Source: Streptacidiphilus carbonis (GTDB lineage Bacteria > Actinomycetota > Actinomycetes > Streptomycetales > Streptomycetaceae). From it: a DNA stretch of 64,000 nucleotides. The notes beneath the pieces are model-generated. The model was given only the letters and a program-made list of their open reading frames with translations, did not search any database and was not told where the DNA came from. Positions 39,022-46,323 of the stretch are shown piece after piece (positions within the stretch are counted from its first letter, which is position 1; each line of letters opens with the position of its first letter). Location of the stretch: contig NZ_BBPM01000022.1 in assembly GCF_000787775.1 (NCBI RefSeq), positions 18,249 through 82,248 of the forward strand, read 5' to 3'. The translations under genes were made by a program, and so were the position numbers.

Positions 39022-40461
39022 TCACCGGTACTCCGCCGCACGGCGGTTGATGCCCAGCAGGGCCCCGGCCGCAGCCAGCGCCGCCAGCACGCCCGCGCCC
39101 TCGGCCAGCAGCGCGGTCGCGTTGCGCCCGTCCGCGGCCAGCGAGGCGAAGTTCGCCTGCTCATGGCTGATGGCTGCGGCCAGGCTGGAGTTCAGACTGG
39201 TGAACGCCGCATCCGTGGTGTTCGTGGACCCGGCCCCCGGCACTCCGATGGTGTCCTTGACCGCGGTGGCGTAGTCGCCGTCGTTGTTGGCGGTCCCGGC
39301 GACTTCGTGCCGCTGGTCCCAGGTGCTGAACGCCGCCACGGCCGCCCGCACCTGCTGCTGGGCCGCGGCGTCGCCGCCGGTCATCCGCGCGGCCTGGTCG
39401 AGATACCCGCCCTGGCCGGCCAGCTCCTTGCTGACCTGGGCCCAGAGGGTCTGGTAGTCGGTGGTGGAACCGCGGGCCACCAGGTTGAGGTTCTCCGCGC
39501 CGCGGCACTGCAGCGCGGTGATCTGAGCCTCGTTCAGTATCTGCAGTGGCGCAGCGCCGCGGGTGTTGCTGTCCCGCAGGTCGGACGCGGCCAGGCTCTG
39601 CGCGGTGCCGAGCCAGATCAGCGCGACGGCGGTGAAGGCGCTGGCTGCCAGCAGGCCGACGTTGAACACCCGGTTGGTGCCCCGGAACAGCCGGACCTGC
39701 GCCCACACCAGCGCTGCCAGCAGCACCAGGCCCAGGCCGATCGAGGCCCAGGGCAGCGCCTGCGCGTCCGCGTAGTCGTGGTGCAGCCGGTCGGTCTCGG
39801 TGGCGTAGAGCTGCTTCGCCTCCTTCAGCATCGCGTTCTGCAACTGCGAGGAGGCGAACCGCAGATAGGCGCCGCCCAGCGGCAGGCCCTGTCGGTCGTC
39901 GGCCCTGGCCGTCTCCACCAGGCCGGTGTAGACCGGGAGTTGCGAGTTGAGCTGCCGGATCTGGGCCTGGCCGGGATCATCGGAGGCGGTGCTGCCGGCG
40001 GCCTTGGCCAGCAGCGTGGAGGCCATCGCGATGTCGTCGTTGTACTGCTTCTGCACGGCCGAGGTCTCATCGCCGGCCTGCAGGAAACCGGTCGCCGCGG
40101 TGGTGTCCGCGTCGGCCAGGGAGTGGAAGATCTGCGCGGCGTCGTCACTCAGCGGCTGGCTGTGCTCCACCACGCTGGTGGCGGCGTCGGCGCTCTGCAC
40201 GACCTGGGTCACCGTCAGCACGCCGAACACCACGGCCAGCAGGGCCAGCACCGTCCCCATGGTCCACAACCGCCGGAGCGGGGAGGCGGCCAGGCGACCA
40301 CGCCCGCCCCGGCCCGGAGCGCGTCCGTCGCTGCCAGGACCACGGCTGTCGCTGCTCGGCGTACCCCCTCGGGCCGCCGGCCGTGCGACGGCCGGCGGCG
40401 ACGGCGGCGCCATGGCCACCGCCCCTCCGCCCTGCCCGTACCCCTGTCCCGGCGTCGTCAT
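39022..40461 (-). CDS. glnX: GlnX-like four-helix membrane sensor protein
   Basis: A 479-residue membrane protein. A Gly/Pro/Arg-rich cytoplasmic N-terminus (1-64) leads to a membrane helix (about 66-89) and then a helical extracellular domain. Helices at about 237-256 and 264-285 follow, then a second extracellular helical domain, and a final helix near 450-472 with a short basic tail. This resembles the layout of GlnX (Rv0412c type), with extracellular helical bundles like those of chemoreceptors and histidine kinases but no kinase or HAMP domain. It probably receives the ligand state of GlnH and passes it to PknG. It is the first gene of the cluster, with a purine-rich GGGGGAAGGGGG upstream of the ATG. 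Confidence 0.85.
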   Translation of the reverse strand: MTTPGQGYGQGGGAVAMAPPSPPAVARPAARGGTPSSDSRGPGSDGRAPGRGGRGRLAASPLRRLWTMGTVLALLAVVFGVLTVTQVVQSADAATSVVEHSQPLSDDAAQIFHSLADADTTAATGFLQAGDETSAVQKQYNDDIAMASTLLAKAAGSTASDDPGQAQIRQLNSQLPVYTGLVETARADDRQGLPLGGAYLRFASSQLQNAMLKEAKQLYATETDRLHHDYADAQALPWASIGLGLVLLAALVWAQVRLFRGTNRVFNVGLLAASAFTAVALIWLGTAQSLAASDLRDSNTRGAAPLQILNEAQITALQCRGAENLNLVARGSTTDYQTLWAQVSKELAGQGGYLDQAARMTGGDAAAQQQVRAAVAAFSTWDQRHEVAGTANNDGDYATAVKDTIGVPGAGSTNTTDAAFTSLNSSLAAAISHEQANFASLAADGRNATALLAEGAGVLAALAAAGALLGINRRAAEYR

Positions 40462-40602
40462 CAGGCGCGCCCCCTTCCCCCGTCGCTCCCCTGCTGCGGT
40501 CCTTTGGGAGCAGTATGGCCAACGCCCGGGGCATCCACACGGGACTTGCGTCGATCTTGAGGTTTCGTCGCCCAGCTGTGACGAGAACGGGGCATCGCCG
40601 CC

Positions 40603-41055
40603 TCACCAGCTCGGCCGGATCGGCCCCCTCGGGGCGAGTCGGGCCAGGTCGGCGACCAGGGCGTGGAAACGTTCCGGGCCCAGCTCCGCGATCCAGGGGG
40701 CGACCGTCTCCTCCGCCGCCCGGTCCGCGGCGCGGGTGCAGGCCCAGCCGCGGTCGGTCAGGACGACCAGGCGGGCGCGGGCGTCGCGGGGGTGCGGGCG
40801 GCGTTCGACGTAGCCCTTGCGGACGAGTTCGTCGACCAGCTGGCTGGCGGCCTGCTTGGTGAAGCCGAGGTGCTCGGCCAGTTCGCCGATGGTCGCGCCG
40901 TCGGGGGCCAGCCGCGCGAAGGCATAGCCGTGCGCCGGGCGAATGTCGCCGAATCCCCGTGCGACGGCGCCGGCCTGGATGCCGGCGACCAGTTCGCCGC
41001 TGAGGGAGAGCAGCAGTGCGGTGAGGGCCCCGGCTTCGGCAGAGGTGTCGTTCAT
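40603..41055 (-). CDS. MarR-family transcriptional regulator
   Basis: A 150-residue winged-helix regulator. The DNA-binding part is TIGELAEHLGFTKQAASQLVDELVRKGYVERRPHPRDARARLVVLT (about 60-105), with the typical wing Asp-x-Arg. N- and C-terminal helices form the dimer core. A CAGACT -10 box ends 6 bases before the ATG, which suggests a leaderless mRNA, and a palindromic box overlaps the promoter, so self-repression is likely. The divergent cupin gene is the probable target. The inducing ligand cannot be read from the sequence. Confidence 0.92.
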   Translation of the reverse strand: MNDTSAEAGALTALLLSLSGELVAGIQAGAVARGFGDIRPAHGYAFARLAPDGATIGELAEHLGFTKQAASQLVDELVRKGYVERRPHPRDARARLVVLTDRGWACTRAADRAAEETVAPWIAELGPERFHALVADLARLAPRGPIRPSW

Positions 41056-41078
41056 GGGCCAAGTCTGCCACAGAAGGA

Positions 41079-41139
41079 CAAGCTGCTTGACTATCGATGG
41101 GCAAGCAGCTTGACTGTCCCCAGAAGGACAAGCCACTTG
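41079..41139. promoter_or_regulatory. Three palindromic operator boxes between MarR and cupin genes
   Basis: CAAGCTGCTTG (41079-41089), CAAGCAGCTTG (41102-41112) and CAAGCCACTTG (41129-41139) are spaced 23 and 27 bases apart. Boxes one and three are each preceded by CAGAAGGA, and all three are followed by AC, forming -35-like TTGAC. They lie in the 105-base divergent gap, where a MarR dimer would repress both genes. Confidence 0.75.
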
Positions 41140-41160
41140 ACCATTCTTTGGGGAGTCACC

Positions 41161-41535
41161 ATGCCCGTCATCCGCAGCGCCGACGCCGCCGTCCACGAGA
41201 TCCACGGAGTCCGGTTCGTCGCCCATGCCAACCCCGGCACCGGCAGCAAGGAGATCTGCGCCTGGCGCGGCGAGATCCCGGCCGGTACCGCCGGCGTCCC
41301 GCACACCATCAGCCGCGAGGAGGTCATCCACGTCCTCACCGGAGCCCTGCGCTTCACCGTGGACGGCGAGGCGGCCGACCTGTCGTCGGGCGACACGGTG
41401 GTGGCCCCGGCCGGGGCGCTGTTCCAGGTCGACAACCTCAGCGGCGGACCCGCCGCCATGTGGACCGTCACCACGGTCGGCCTGACCGCCACCCTCCCGG
41501 ACGGCAGCACCCTCGCCCCGCCCTGGGCCAACTGA
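41161..41535 (+). CDS. Cupin-domain protein
   Basis: A 124-residue single cupin barrel. The first metal motif region is GVPHTISREEVIHVLTGALRFTVDG and the second is SGDTVVAPAGALFQVDNLSG. The His and Glu pattern is partly preserved (H in PHT, E in REE, H in VIHV). Small cupins of this type bind metals and act as isomerases, dioxygenases or sugar-binding proteins; the substrate is unknown. GGGGAG lies 6 bases before the ATG. It is divergent from the MarR gene and followed by a strong hairpin, so it forms a single-gene transcript under MarR control. Confidence 0.88.
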   Translation: MPVIRSADAAVHEIHGVRFVAHANPGTGSKEICAWRGEIPAGTAGVPHTISREEVIHVLTGALRFTVDGEAADLSSGDTVVAPAGALFQVDNLSGGPAAMWTVTTVGLTATLPDGSTLAPPWAN

Positions 41536-41571
41536 GCCGCTGCACGGAACGGCAGACACAAGAACGGCAGG

Positions 41572-41600
41572 CGGCCCGGCGGAGTCCGTCCGCCGGGCCG
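41572..41600. terminator. Terminator hairpin between cupin and sugar kinase genes
   Basis: CGGCCCGGCGGA (41572-41583) pairs perfectly with TCCGCCGGGCCG (41589-41600) around a 5-base loop. It lies between convergent genes and can end both transcripts. Confidence 0.85.
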
Positions 41601-41625
41601 TCCGCCGGGTACGCGCCCGGCCCCC

Positions 41626-42900
41626 TCAGACCACGCGCGCGCCCCCCTCGGCCGCCGAGGGCCGCCGCAGCGCGTAGGAGGCGCGGAGCCGCTCCTGCGC
41701 GTCGGGCGCACCGCCCAGGCCGACCGCGGCCAGGTGGTCCAGGCCCAGCAGGGCCGCGCCCACCACCGGCGGGGTGGTCACGATCCGCGGCACGGCCTTC
41801 GGCGCGTCCGCGGCCAGCCGGGCCTTGACGCCGTCCAGCAGCAACGGCTGCCGGGAGGCCAGCACCCCGCCGCCCAGCACCACGTCGGCGGGGGAGTCCA
41901 GCAGGTCCAGCCGCCGCAGCGCGACCACCGCGAGCCGGACCACCTCCTCCGCCTGACGGTCCACCAGCTCCAGCGCGATCGGGTCGCCCGCCTCGGCGGT
42001 GGCGAAGAGCACCGGCACCAGCTCGTGCAGCCGGGCCTCGGCCAGGCTGCCCAGGTGCACCGCCTCCGCCACGGCCAGCGCCGTCGGCAGGCCGAAGTGC
42101 TCGGCCGCTGCGGCGGCGAGCGCGGTCTGCGGGCCGCGCCCGTCCTCCGCCCTGGCGGCGGCCCACATCACCTCGTTGGCCAGGCCCCCGCCCCCTCCCC
42201 AGTCCCCGGTGATCATGCCGAGGGCAGGGAAGCGCGCGGTACGTCCGTCCGGGAGCAGCCCAACGCAGTTGATGCCCGCGCCGCAGACCACGGCGACCCC
42301 TCGCGGGGCGTCGGTGCCGGAACGCAGCAGCGCGAAGGTGTCGTTGGCGACGACCGTGGTCCGCGACCAGCCGTAGCCGGCGATCAGCTCCTGCAGCCGC
42401 TGCTCCTCCACCGGCAGGTCGGCGTTGGCCAGGCAGGCCGACACATGGGTGGCCAGCGGTCCCCGTCCGGCGCCGAGGTCGATCCGCGCCTCGGCGGCGG
42501 CGGCCGCCACCAGCGGTGCCAGCCCGGCCACCGCCGTCTCGCTGCCGACCACGTGCGGGACGAAGCCGCCGCCGCGGGCGGTGCCGAGCACCTGCCCGTC
42601 GGCGCCGACCAGGGCCACGTCCGTCTTGCTGTTCCCGGCGTCGATGGCGAGCACCCCGGGGACCAGCTCGCGCCCGCCGGCCCCCCGGCTGCCGGCTCCC
42701 AACGGGTTGCCGACCGTGCTCTCCTCTTCACACACCTGCTGCTGCCCCACTGGGTCGTCCTCTGCTTCTGCACGTAGTAGCCACCCGCCGCCCATCGACC
42801 CCCCGGGGTTCGCGTGGGAATCCCGGGGGTCGTCCCCCGGATGATCGGAGTCGCTCTCCGTACCGGTAGTCGGCCGCTCGTCGGTCGTGGTCACGCCCAT
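41626..42900 (-). CDS. N-acetylglucosamine-kinase-like ATPase (BadF/BadG family)
   Basis: A 424-residue ASKHA-fold kinase. The phosphate-1 loop is VLAIDAGNSKTDVALV near 83-98. Later come VVANDTFALLRSG with the catalytic Asp, VAVVCGAGINCVG, GDWGGGGGLANEV, and the adenosine-motif region DVVLGGGVLAS near 350. It is expected to phosphorylate GlcNAc, glucosamine or a related sugar with ATP. It is the last gene of the sugar operon and overlaps the GH4 gene by 10 bases. The first 78 residues are acidic and not family-like, so the true start may lie further downstream; no strong ribosome binding site helps decide. Confidence 0.86.
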   Translation of the reverse strand: MGVTTTDERPTTGTESDSDHPGDDPRDSHANPGGSMGGGWLLRAEAEDDPVGQQQVCEEESTVGNPLGAGSRGAGGRELVPGVLAIDAGNSKTDVALVGADGQVLGTARGGGFVPHVVGSETAVAGLAPLVAAAAAEARIDLGAGRGPLATHVSACLANADLPVEEQRLQELIAGYGWSRTTVVANDTFALLRSGTDAPRGVAVVCGAGINCVGLLPDGRTARFPALGMITGDWGGGGGLANEVMWAAARAEDGRGPQTALAAAAAEHFGLPTALAVAEAVHLGSLAEARLHELVPVLFATAEAGDPIALELVDRQAEEVVRLAVVALRRLDLLDSPADVVLGGGVLASRQPLLLDGVKARLAADAPKAVPRIVTTPPVVGAALLGLDHLAAVGLGGAPDAQERLRASYALRRPSAAEGGARVV

Positions 42901-44216
42901 GCCAGATGTTCATGGTTGTGCGCGATCAGACGGTCGGTCAGGCCGTCGGCGAGGTCGATCTGGCCGACCAGCGGGTGCGCCAGCAGGGCCTGGAAGACCC
43001 GGTCCCGGCCGCCGCGCAGGGCCGCGTCCAGGGCGAGCTGCTCATAGGCCGTCACATGGGCGATCAGCCCGGCGTACAGCGGCTCGACGGCGGGGACGGG
43101 AAGCGGGGTCGCCCCGCCGCGGTCCACCGTCGCCGGCACCTCGATCACCGCATCGTCCGGGAGGAACGGCAGGGTGCCGTCGTTGGGGACGTTCACCACC
43201 TGCACCGCCCCGGCGGGCGAGCCGGTTCCCAGCAGCGAGGCCACCAGGTTCACCGCCGCCTCGGAGTAGAACGCGCCGCCCCGCTTCGCCAGCAGTTCGG
43301 GCTTCTCGTCAAGTTCCGGGTCCCCGTACATCTCCAACAGCTGCCGCTCGATCGCGGCCACCTCGGACGCGCGCGAGCCCTTGACCCTGAGCTCCTCCAC
43401 CACCCGGTCGTGCTCGTAGAAGTAGCGCAGGTAGTAGGACGGCACCGTGCCCAACTGCTGTACCAGCGACAGCGGCAGCTCCAGGTCGGCGGCGATCTCC
43501 GGCCCGAACCGCTCCAGCAGCTCGGGCAGCACGTCCCGCCCGGTGCCGCCGCCCGGCTCGTCCAGCAGGTGGACGCCGCGCTCCCAGGTGAGGTGGTTGA
43601 GCCCGACGTGGTCCAGCCGGATCCGCTCCGGCACCACGCCCAGCAGCGAGGCGAACCTGCGCTGGAACCCGATGGCGACGTTGCACAGCCCGACCGCCCG
43701 GTGGCCGGCGGTCTGCAGGGCCCGGGTGACGATGCCGACCGGGTTGGTGAAGTCGACGATCCAGGCGTCCGGGTTGGCCCCGCGGACCCGCTCGGCGATG
43801 TCCAGGACTACCGGCACGGTGCGCAGCGCCTTGGCCAACCCGCCCGCGCCGGTGGTCTCCTGGCCGATGCAGCCGCACTCCAGCGGCCAGGTCTCGTCCT
43901 GGTTGCGCGCGGCCTGGCCGCCGACCCGCAGCTGCAGCAGCACCGCGTCGGCGCCCTGGACCGAGGCGTCCAGGTCGGTGCTGGTGGTGATGGTGCCGGG
44001 GTGCCCCTGCTTGGCGAAGATCCGCCGGGCCAGCCCGCCGACCAGTTCCAGCCGGTCCGCGGCCGGGTCGACCAGCACCAGTTCGCCGATCGGGAGGCTG
44101 TCCCTGAGCCGGGCGAAGCCGTCGATGAGTTCCGGCGTGTAGGTCGACCCGCCGCCGACGACGACGAGCTTGAGCAGGCCGGGAGTGGCCGGGCTTGTTG
44201 TGGACGTGCGGCTCAT
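42891..44216 (-). CDS. GH4 family glycosidase (6-phospho-beta-glucosidase-like)
   Basis: A 441-residue NAD- and metal-dependent glycosidase. The N-terminal Rossmann motif is VVVGGGSTYTPELIDG (18-33), followed by VLLQLRVGGQAARNQDE, VDFTNPVGIVT, GLCNVAIGFQRR with the metal-binding Cys, and DHVGLNHLTW with the metal-binding His. GH4 enzymes work by redox at C3 and elimination, often on 6-phospho-glucosides. The operon has an ABC importer and an ATP-dependent kinase but no PTS. The substrate may therefore be a free or kinase-phosphorylated beta-glucoside or chitobiose-like sugar. The ATG shares a base with the permease stop (TGATG). Confidence 0.93.
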   Translation of the reverse strand: MSRTSTTSPATPGLLKLVVVGGGSTYTPELIDGFARLRDSLPIGELVLVDPAADRLELVGGLARRIFAKQGHPGTITTSTDLDASVQGADAVLLQLRVGGQAARNQDETWPLECGCIGQETTGAGGLAKALRTVPVVLDIAERVRGANPDAWIVDFTNPVGIVTRALQTAGHRAVGLCNVAIGFQRRFASLLGVVPERIRLDHVGLNHLTWERGVHLLDEPGGGTGRDVLPELLERFGPEIAADLELPLSLVQQLGTVPSYYLRYFYEHDRVVEELRVKGSRASEVAAIERQLLEMYGDPELDEKPELLAKRGGAFYSEAAVNLVASLLGTGSPAGAVQVVNVPNDGTLPFLPDDAVIEVPATVDRGGATPLPVPAVEPLYAGLIAHVTAYEQLALDAALRGGRDRVFQALLAHPLVGQIDLADGLTDRLIAHNHEHLAWA

Positions 44217-45154
44217 CAGCCCTTGACCCCTGTCAGTGTCACGCCTTCGATGAAGGCTTTCTGTGCGAAGAAGAAGACGACGATCACCGGTGCCATGACC
44301 AGCAGGGTTGCTGCCATGGTCATGTTCCAGTTGGTCTGGTGCGCCCCGTGGAAGGACTGGAGCCCGTAGGAGAGGGTCCAGGCGGCGGGGTTGTCGGAGG
44401 CGTAGATCTGCGGGCCGAAGTAGTCGTTCCAGCAGGAGAAGAACTGGAACAGGGCGACTGCCGAGATGGCCGGCTTGGCCATCGGCAGCACCACCTTGAG
44501 CAGGGTGCGGACCTCGCCGCAGCCGTCCACCTTGGCCGCGTCCAGGTATTCCTTGGGGATGGTCAGCAGGAACTGCCGGAGCAGGAAGATGGAGTAGGCG
44601 TCACCGAACGCCATCGGGATGATCAGCGGCCAGAGGGTGCCGTCCAGGTGCATCTGCTTCGCCCAGAACAGGTACATCGGGATGATGATGACCTGCGGCG
44701 GCAGCATCATCATCGAGATGACCGCCAGCATCGCCACCCGGCGGCCGGGGAAGCGGAACTTGGCCAGCGCGTAGGCGACCGGCACCGAGGAGAGCACGGT
44801 GAGCGCGGTGCCGAGCACCGCGTACTCGATGGTGTTCTTCCACCAGGTTCCGAAACCCGGGACGTTGAAGACGGTCCGGTAGTTGCTCCAGACCCAGTGC
44901 TGCGGCCAGAAGTTGGTGGTGAGCGCCTGACTGTCCGTCATCACCGAAGTGAGGAACAGGAAGACGAACGGCAGGATGAAGATCAGCGCCAGTGCGATGG
45001 CGACCGAGTGGACCGCGATCCACTCCAGCCGCTTCTGCCGCTTGGCCCTGCGCCAGGCCGCGGCCGAGCTGGACGGGACTCCGCTGCGGGAGCGGACGGT
45101 GGCCGGGGCGCTGCCGGGGGTGTCGCCCGGGGTCTGGACTGCTGTGTCGCTCAT
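44216..45154 (-). CDS. Carbohydrate ABC transporter permease (MalG type)
   Basis: A 312-residue permease with six membrane segments. The EAA loop is EYLDAAKVDGCGEVRTLLKVVLPMAKP near 215, with the conserved Gly; the helix IISVMMMLPPQVIIIP-like region near 135-150 fits MalG-type CUT1 subunits. It pairs with the upstream MalF-type permease and the lipoprotein, but no ATPase is encoded here. The shared ATPase MsiK, used by many Streptomyces CUT1 systems, would be expected from elsewhere. The ATG at 45154 was chosen over a GTG at 45214 because of the family N-terminus, although the AAAGGA site is rather distant. Confidence 0.92.
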   Translation of the reverse strand: MSDTAVQTPGDTPGSAPATVRSRSGVPSSSAAAWRRAKRQKRLEWIAVHSVAIALALIFILPFVFLFLTSVMTDSQALTTNFWPQHWVWSNYRTVFNVPGFGTWWKNTIEYAVLGTALTVLSSVPVAYALAKFRFPGRRVAMLAVISMMMLPPQVIIIPMYLFWAKQMHLDGTLWPLIIPMAFGDAYSIFLLRQFLLTIPKEYLDAAKVDGCGEVRTLLKVVLPMAKPAISAVALFQFFSCWNDYFGPQIYASDNPAAWTLSYGLQSFHGAHQTNWNMTMAATLLVMAPVIVVFFFAQKAFIEGVTLTGVKG

Positions 45155-45220
45155 GGCGGGGGCACCCGTCCTTTCGGGGGAGTGGGCAGAGGACTGCGGA
45201 TTGCCGGTGGACACAGCGGA

Positions 45221-46219
45221 TCAGTCCTCGCCCACGAGGCCGGCCCGGCGGCGCATGAGCAGGGCGGTGAAGGCCATCGCGACCACGAACAGGATGATCG
45301 AGATGACGCACGCGGAGCCGTAGTCGAAGTTCTGGAAGCCGATGTTGTAGACCAGCTGCGGCAGCGTCCAGGTCGAGCCGCTCGGGTAGCCGGGCTGGAA
45401 CGGCTGGCCGGAGTTGCCGACCACCCCCGAGGCGACCTGTCCGGCGACGATCGCCTGGGTGTAGAACTGCATGGTCTGGATGACCCCGGTGACCACCGCG
45501 AACATGATGATCGGGGTGATGTTGGGCAGGGTGACGTAGCGCCAGCGCTGGAACGAGTTGGCGCCGTCGAGCGACGCCGCTTCGTACTGCTCGGTCGGCA
45601 CGTCCAGCAGCGAGGCCATGAAGATGACCATCAGGTCGCCGATGCCCCACAGGGTGAGCAGCACCAGCGAGGGCTTGGACCAGGTGGGGCTGGTGAACCA
45701 GCCCGGCTGCGGCAGCCCCAGCTCGCCCAGGAAGTGGTTCACCGGACCGGTGCCGGGGTTGAACAGGAAGGCGAAGCCGATGGTCGCCGCCACCGGCGGG
45801 GCCAGGTAGGGCAGGTAGAACGCGGTGCGGAAGAAGCCGGCACCGCTGCGGATCTTGACGATCAGCTGGCCGATGCCGAGGCCGAAGACGGTGCGCAGCG
45901 CCACCATCACCACGACCAGCCAGACCGTGTTGCGGGCGGCCTGCCAGAAGTCCGCGTTCTTGGTGAGGATGTAGGTGTAGTTCTTGAAGCCCACGAAGGT
46001 CGGCGCGTTGAAGCCGTCGTAGTGGGTGAAGGAGAAGTACACCGTGGAGATCAGCGGGTACGCGAAGAAGACCGCGAAGCCGATCAGCCAGGGGGAGAGG
46101 AAGCCGACCGCGGTCGACAGCTCCCTGCGGCGCTTGCGGCGCAGCGCGGGCGGAACCGGCAGGCTCACTGCGCTCCTGGAGCCGCGGGGGCCCCTGCCGA
46201 TGCCGAGGACGGTTGCCAT
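45221..46219 (-). CDS. Carbohydrate ABC transporter permease (MalF type)
   Basis: A 332-residue permease with six membrane segments and a basic cytoplasmic N-terminus (about 1-33). Family features are the WLIGFAVFFAYPLISTVYFSFTHYDG segment near 44, LPYLAPPVAATIGFAFLFNP near 137, and the EAA loop EQYEAASLDGANSFQRWRYVTLPNITP near 225. It forms the channel with the MalG-type subunit. A hairpin separates it from the binding-protein gene upstream, which should lower its expression relative to that gene. Confidence 0.92.
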   Translation of the reverse strand: MATVLGIGRGPRGSRSAVSLPVPPALRRKRRRELSTAVGFLSPWLIGFAVFFAYPLISTVYFSFTHYDGFNAPTFVGFKNYTYILTKNADFWQAARNTVWLVVVMVALRTVFGLGIGQLIVKIRSGAGFFRTAFYLPYLAPPVAATIGFAFLFNPGTGPVNHFLGELGLPQPGWFTSPTWSKPSLVLLTLWGIGDLMVIFMASLLDVPTEQYEAASLDGANSFQRWRYVTLPNITPIIMFAVVTGVIQTMQFYTQAIVAGQVASGVVGNSGQPFQPGYPSGSTWTLPQLVYNIGFQNFDYGSACVISIILFVVAMAFTALLMRRRAGLVGED

Positions 46220-46276
46220 CTGATTGTCACCACCAGGTCAGGACGGGTCGTAGCCGTGCGGGAGTAGCGGGGGAGG

Positions 46277-46304
46277 GGGCCGGCGCCGCTGCGGGCGCCG
46301 GCCC
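46277..46304 (-). terminator. Intercistronic hairpin after the binding-protein gene
   Basis: GGGCCGGCGCC (46277-46287) pairs with GGCGCCGGCCC (46294-46304) around a 6-base loop, just after the binding-protein stop. Within an ABC operon such hairpins usually act as partial terminators or mRNA stabilisers, giving more binding protein than permease. Confidence 0.7.
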
Positions 46305-46323
46305 GGGACCTGCTCCGGACCAC

